Assembly (NCBI GenBank): GCA_963669295.1
Contig: OY769938.1
Span: 3,658,001 to 3,722,000 of the forward strand
Direction of reading: 5' to 3'
DNA length: 64,000 bases
From: G963669295 sp963669295
Lineage (GTDB): Bacteria > Bacteroidota > Bacteroidia > Flavobacteriales_D > CALLUQ01
A program made the translations under genes and the position numbers. The notes below the pieces were generated by a model, which was given only the letters and a program-made list of their open reading frames with translations, was not told the DNA's origin and searched no databases. Shown piece after piece: positions 60,558-64,000 of the stretch; positions within the stretch are counted from its first letter, which is position 1, and each line of letters begins with the position of its first letter.

Positions 60558-60611
60558 AAATGGGATAAGGTGACGTGAGGGGGCGTGTTAAAGGAAGTAA
60601 GGGTTGTGTTA
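60558..60611 (+). repeat. Dispersed 53-bp repeat, copy 2 (54 bp)
   Basis: Second copy of the repeat at 52677-52729 in the same orientation, about 7.9 kb away, with one additional G. The preceding bases (ATGCAAA, ATGGGAT, AAGG) keep the 7-bp phase seen at copy 1. Confidence 0.9.
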
Positions 60612-60771
60612 CGTAAAATGACAAAGGGTAAGTGTATTATGGCAAATGTGAAATTGGGGTGCTTGTGTAGGAGTGATGAGAGGGGTATGTTAACTAGATT
60701 AAGTGATATGGACGAGGAGTGGTGTGAGAAACGATTTTTAGTCACTTGGCGCGAAGAGGTATTCTTTTTAA

Positions 60772-60812
60772 AATTGTAGCCTCAAGACAACAATTTGCTT
60801 GAGGCTACAATT
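60772..60812 (-). terminator. Terminator hairpin after the metalloprotease gene
   Basis: Perfect 15-bp arms AATTGTAGCCTCAAG (60772-60786) and CTTGAGGCTACAATT (60798-60812) with an 11-base loop, followed on the minus strand by TTTAAAAAG. It lies 22 bases past the stop at 60834. Confidence 0.75.
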
Positions 60813-60833
60813 CATGCCATTAACCGGTTAGGG

Positions 60834-63800
60834 TTAGTTGGTAATAAGTGTACGATTCATGTATCTTTTTCCATTGGCACATGTTGCAACAATGATGTGT
60901 ACCCCACTTTTAGGTTGGAGCAGTTTGATGCGCGCCATGTTCTCTTTTGAGGCAAGCACTTCATGTGCTACTGCTCTACCAGTTACATCCACTATAGCAA
61001 TGGTTTGGATAGCACAATTTGAAGGGATTTCTATGGCAAATTCTCCTTGATTGGGGTTGGGTTTAATCAATAGGGTTCTTTGCATAAAATCTGAATTTTC
61101 TTCTTCTTGAAATTGCATGGAGCGATTGCCATTGTTTGGTGCTGTAGGAATTTCGTAATCAATGTCATCGCACAGGCCTTCATAAAAGCAAAGAACGTTT
61201 CTTGCCTGCCTGGCTGCTTTACCCTCGAAATTGCTGGCCATGTATTCTAACTCACTTATTTCCAACGGTTGTAATGCCTTCACAATGCCTGTATTTCCAG
61301 TAATGCTAAGCATATACCTCTTAAAGAATACAAAGTCTTCCAATTCGGCTTTAACCCGATCCATTTCAAAACTACCCAATTGTAGTTCTAATAGGTCTAA
61401 TTCGTCGTTACATCGATTAATTTCTAACCGGCTCATATGATAATCAATTAACTGCCTACGGCATTCAATATGATCTCGATCAATGATTAACTGGCGTATG
61501 TAGTTCCAGTCGATTTCATCCTCTCCGGCCATTGCATTTGAAATCAACAGGTTGATGATGACTTCCCGCTCATCGTTCAAGGCCAATATTTCCAATTCCT
61601 TTTCGCCCCTTTCCGTGAATTCGCGGAATCGATCGTCTTTAATTTGACTGTACATGCCTGTGGGCATCGGATAAGGTTTATTGGATAAGAAATCCATAAA
61701 ACTCTCGTCTCTCGCTACTTCAATGTTGGCGTTGATGACCTCCCGGTACCAACTGTGCGGAAATAAACTGGGTTGCTTCAGTCCTAATTCTTCCAACAAA
61801 TTTTTTGATAGGTATGGGCTCTCCTGTAGCAGTGTGGCCTTTACCGAATGCTTGTTGGAGTTGTTGAGGTTAGTGACCAATGCATGCAACGATGAAGCAT
61901 CGCCGGCTTGCAAAAGGGCATCCAGTTCAGTGGTTTTTAACCTTACTTTTTCATCAATTTCATCCAATCGCGTTTCCAGTGCTGCCAGTGCTGTGGCATT
62001 GATGAAGTTGCCACTGCTTATCGCAATGGTGGTGGCAAAGCTGGATGGGCATTGATTGGGGGGGGCTTCTGACAACGCTACAGGTCCTGTAATTTCCGTA
62101 GGCATTTCATTGGACTGTGTACTGTAAAAGTAGACCATCCAATCCTGGTCGTCATGGTATAAGTGTTGACCTGGTGGGGTTATGGTAGGCGAAAATGTAT
62201 TTCCCGCTGCTTTGTCCATGTCCCCTTGTAGCAATCGTACGCCTTCACCATTTAAAGTAGGATCATAAAATGGGATGTCGTTCAATAGGTCGTAATATCC
62301 ATTTAGATTCTCGTTACACAACCATTGCAACCCTGTAGCGTTTTGCGTGCTCGACAGGTCGTTGGAGTTGAAACCGCGTGCCCAGTTGCCCACATTTACG
62401 CCTTCGTACTTGTTTCGAAAAACCTCGTTGGCTTGCGGCCCTGAATTTTCTACCAGGGTTCCGGCAGCTCCCCATGGGTTCGAAAATTTGTTGAATGTGT
62501 TGCCTTCTACTTTATATCCACTACATTCTCTTAACGACAATTCAAACATCGAATTCATCGCTGCGGGAGCCATGTTGTTAAACTCAAACCAGTTTCGGGT
62601 AATGATGGCATCGTCTATTGCATCGAGCAATATGCCGTAACTGTTGTTTTCAAATCTACTTTGATCTATCAGCACCGAATAGGAGGTGTTGTTATTCATG
62701 GCTTGTATGCCGTATTTCAAGTCTTTGAAGTAGGAATGTTGATAGTCTGTTTGTAACTCATCGTACCAATGCAACGGAGTAGTAGGAAATGGGTTGGGTG
62801 CTCCTAAATACTTGCCCCTTACTTTAAACCCGGCATCCAACGTAAAGATTCCAGTGGCTTTTTCACTGGCCGGAACGCTACGTTCATCCATGAAATCGCA
62901 TCCAGCAATTTGCACCCCATTTACATGGTACATGGTAATGGCAGGTGCTGGATTGGGCTCCAAAAATTCATCGTCCCAAATAAAATCACAATCAACAAAA
63001 CGCCCTTGATTGGGAATTTCTACATTGGCTAAAAACGGGTGTTGTGCATGGTAATAAAGGTAGGCACAAGAATTCCAGTTGTTGCGAAAGGTGGTGTTGG
63101 TGCATTTAATAATGCCTCCGGTTTTCGACCAAATCCAACCGCTGTTCACCCCTTTTATGGTGGTAATGGCGCGGCGGGCATTTTCGATTATGGCCTCATT
63201 TTTTGTTTCTACTACGCCCTGGTTCAGTGGGTTTTGGGTGAGGTTGGCATTGCCCCATAGTTCGATGCCTCCCCAATAAGGGCACTCGCTGGTAATGGTT
63301 CCTCCGTCCACCGTTAAACGCGATCCATCTTCTACTATAATTTCGTCGTAGTTCGACATTTCCAGGTGGCAACTCAGTGTTAAATTCGCACCATTGGTGA
63401 CTTGAACGGGGTTGTACAATTTAATATTGAAGTCCCATTGCTCGTCGGTATCCACAACAATAGGGTCGGCATCAAAAGGCTCGCACTTCACGTACTTGCG
63501 AATGGATTTTAAAGAAAGTGCCCGATGCATTCTTGCAATTTGCATGGGCGAGAAATAACATGAATACTTGGTGCCGCCCATCATGTTGTTAGTACAGGTA
63601 TTCGAAGAGCTGTACACATCGCAACACCAGCCTGATTCATGTGGACAAGGACCATAGTTAAACACATCTGCCAGGTAATCGGGTGAGGTTTCATTGCAGT
63701 TGGCACCGCCATATGTATGACGTAAATCCAGGGTATGTCCTAGCTCGTGGGCTAAATGACCTGCCCATGCATAATCAGCACCGGGGTTTGCTTCGTTGTT

Positions 63801-64000
63801 AAAAGTAACCACGTATTGATGGTAAGCAATGTTGGTACTTGGGTATGTGGCGAGCCCCCATGCGCCTGGATAAACGCCACCATTTACATGAATGTTCAGT
63901 TGATTGAGTCGTTCGGGATCGATAGCAGCAACAGCAGCATTCAGTGTTGAGCCACTGGTGGTGCTCCACACCGCCGAGTTTTGATAGAAATAATACTTGG
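60834..64000 (-). CDS. M43-like zinc metalloprotease with beta-helix and T9SS domain, 5' truncated
   Basis: The frame runs to the right edge without a stop, so the N-terminus is missing; the GTG at 63971 is not taken as the start. About 1055 residues are visible. Zinc motif HELGHTLDLRH and the following YGGANCNE and NNMMGG (Met-turn) match pappalysin-type (M43) proteases, except that the Gly usual at the eighth place of HExxHxxGxxH is Asp. A parallel beta-helix region follows (about 200-560: VEDGSRLTVDGGTITSE, NNSYGILLDAIDDAII), then a long helical part (about 690-930), then a T9SS type A sorting domain (LLIKPNPNQGEFAIEI to RYMNRTLITN). It is an extracellular or surface protease that probably uses the beta-helix for binding. 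Confidence 0.83.
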   Translation of the reverse strand, partial: KYYFYQNSAVWSTTSGSTLNAAVAAIDPERLNQLNIHVNGGVYPGAWGLATYPSTNIAYHQYVVTFNNEANPGADYAWAGHLAHELGHTLDLRHTYGGANCNETSPDYLADVFNYGPCPHESGWCCDVYSSSNTCTNNMMGGTKYSCYFSPMQIARMHRALSLKSIRKYVKCEPFDADPIVVDTDEQWDFNIKLYNPVQVTNGANLTLSCHLEMSNYDEIIVEDGSRLTVDGGTITSECPYWGGIELWGNANLTQNPLNQGVVETKNEAIIENARRAITTIKGVNSGWIWSKTGGIIKCTNTTFRNNWNSCAYLYYHAQHPFLANVEIPNQGRFVDCDFIWDDEFLEPNPAPAITMYHVNGVQIAGCDFMDERSVPASEKATGIFTLDAGFKVRGKYLGAPNPFPTTPLHWYDELQTDYQHSYFKDLKYGIQAMNNNTSYSVLIDQSRFENNSYGILLDAIDDAIITRNWFEFNNMAPAAMNSMFELSLRECSGYKVEGNTFNKFSNPWGAAGTLVENSGPQANEVFRNKYEGVNVGNWARGFNSNDLSSTQNATGLQWLCNENLNGYYDLLNDIPFYDPTLNGEGVRLLQGDMDKAAGNTFSPTITPPGQHLYHDDQDWMVYFYSTQSNEMPTEITGPVALSEAPPNQCPSSFATTIAISSGNFINATALAALETRLDEIDEKVRLKTTELDALLQAGDASSLHALVTNLNNSNKHSVKATLLQESPYLSKNLLEELGLKQPSLFPHSWYREVINANIEVARDESFMDFLSNKPYPMPTGMYSQIKDDRFREFTERGEKELEILALNDEREVIINLLISNAMAGEDEIDWNYIRQLIIDRDHIECRRQLIDYHMSRLEINRCNDELDLLELQLGSFEMDRVKAELEDFVFFKRYMLSITGNTGIVKALQPLEISELEYMASNFEGKAARQARNVLCFYEGLCDDIDYEIPTAPNNGNRSMQFQEEENSDFMQRTLLIKPNPNQGEFAIEIPSNCAIQTIAIVDVTGRAVAHEVLASKENMARIKLLQPKSGVHIIVATCANGKRYMNRTLITN

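Larger units (their letters stand above)
60431..60833. other. 403-base gene-free region with repeat copy 2
   Basis: Purine-biased on the plus strand like the 52549-53263 region. It contains the second 53-bp repeat (60558-60611), a partial 7-bp-phased array (60639-60652) and the terminator at 60772-60812. The open frames seen here are low-complexity and not supported. Confidence 0.65.

Noticed and set aside
60439..60779. Open frames on both strands beside the kinase start
   Set aside because: They contain the 53-bp repeat and have the same low-complexity composition, with no motif or sensible context.

Overview
The window looks like a chromosomal segment of a marine-type Bacteroidota bacterium (Flavobacteriia/Cryomorphaceae-like or a related gliding lineage). 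The reasons are the type IX secretion (T9SS) C-terminal sorting domains, gliding-motility CHU_C domains, SprB-type repeats, PorP/SprF membrane proteins, LytTR regulators with propeller-type sensor kinases, and promoter candidates of the TTTG-N20-TAnnTTTG kind. No rRNA, tRNA, CRISPR array or insertion sequence was recognised.

Region 1 (1-1248) is the 3' part of a sodium:solute symporter. Region 2 (1267-10072, minus strand) is a tight eight-gene run: metallophosphoesterase, a 59-residue protein ending in CIGCGS (too short for usual ORF calling), a cyclic-nucleotide-domain histidine kinase, a response regulator fused to a glutaredoxin-like and a thioredoxin-reductase-like module, EgtB, a bestrophin-type channel, EgtD and an AI-2E-family transporter. 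It reads as a signalling unit wired to ergothioneine-type thiol-histidine synthesis. A perfect 18-bp palindrome (10267-10284) lies between it and a divergent small ORF.

Region 3 (10702-13674, minus) holds a membrane protein with two L7/L12-C-terminal-like domains and a secreted OmpA-like protein. Region 4 (13818-18862) is a mutagenesis-type cassette: DnaE-like polymerase and DinB-like polymerase in an operon, divergent from an XRE-S24 (LexA/CI-like) regulator. The shared promoter carries a TTTGAC-N9-GTCAAA palindrome built into two opposed -7 elements.

Region 5 (19112-46055) is surface and gliding machinery. On the plus strand there are two giant beta-helix/SprB-repeat/CHU_C adhesins (2870 and about 2317 residues), then PorP/SprF, then a PD40-OmpA protein. 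It converges, with a 2-base gap, on a mirror-image minus-strand module of beta-propeller/PKD/CHU_C adhesin, PorP/SprF and TPR-PD40-OmpA-DUF1573. In both modules the order adhesin, PorP, OmpA-like is the same, which fits secretion, outer-membrane anchoring and peptidoglycan attachment of the adhesin.

Region 6 (46330-52548) has TPR proteins, a T9SS-exported alpha/beta hydrolase, a six-fold SKYDA repeat protein (DUF6150/septoil-knot type) and a protein that combines a contractile-injection-system-type leader with a nuclease-like C-terminus. Region 7 (53264-64000, minus) contains a T9SS cargo protein of unknown function, a YadA-head-like surface protein, a LytTR response regulator with its propeller-type kinase, and an M43-like metalloprotease/beta-helix T9SS protein cut by the right edge. 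Two gene-free stretches (52549-53263 and 60431-60833) share a near-identical 53-bp repeat and 7-bp-phased motifs.
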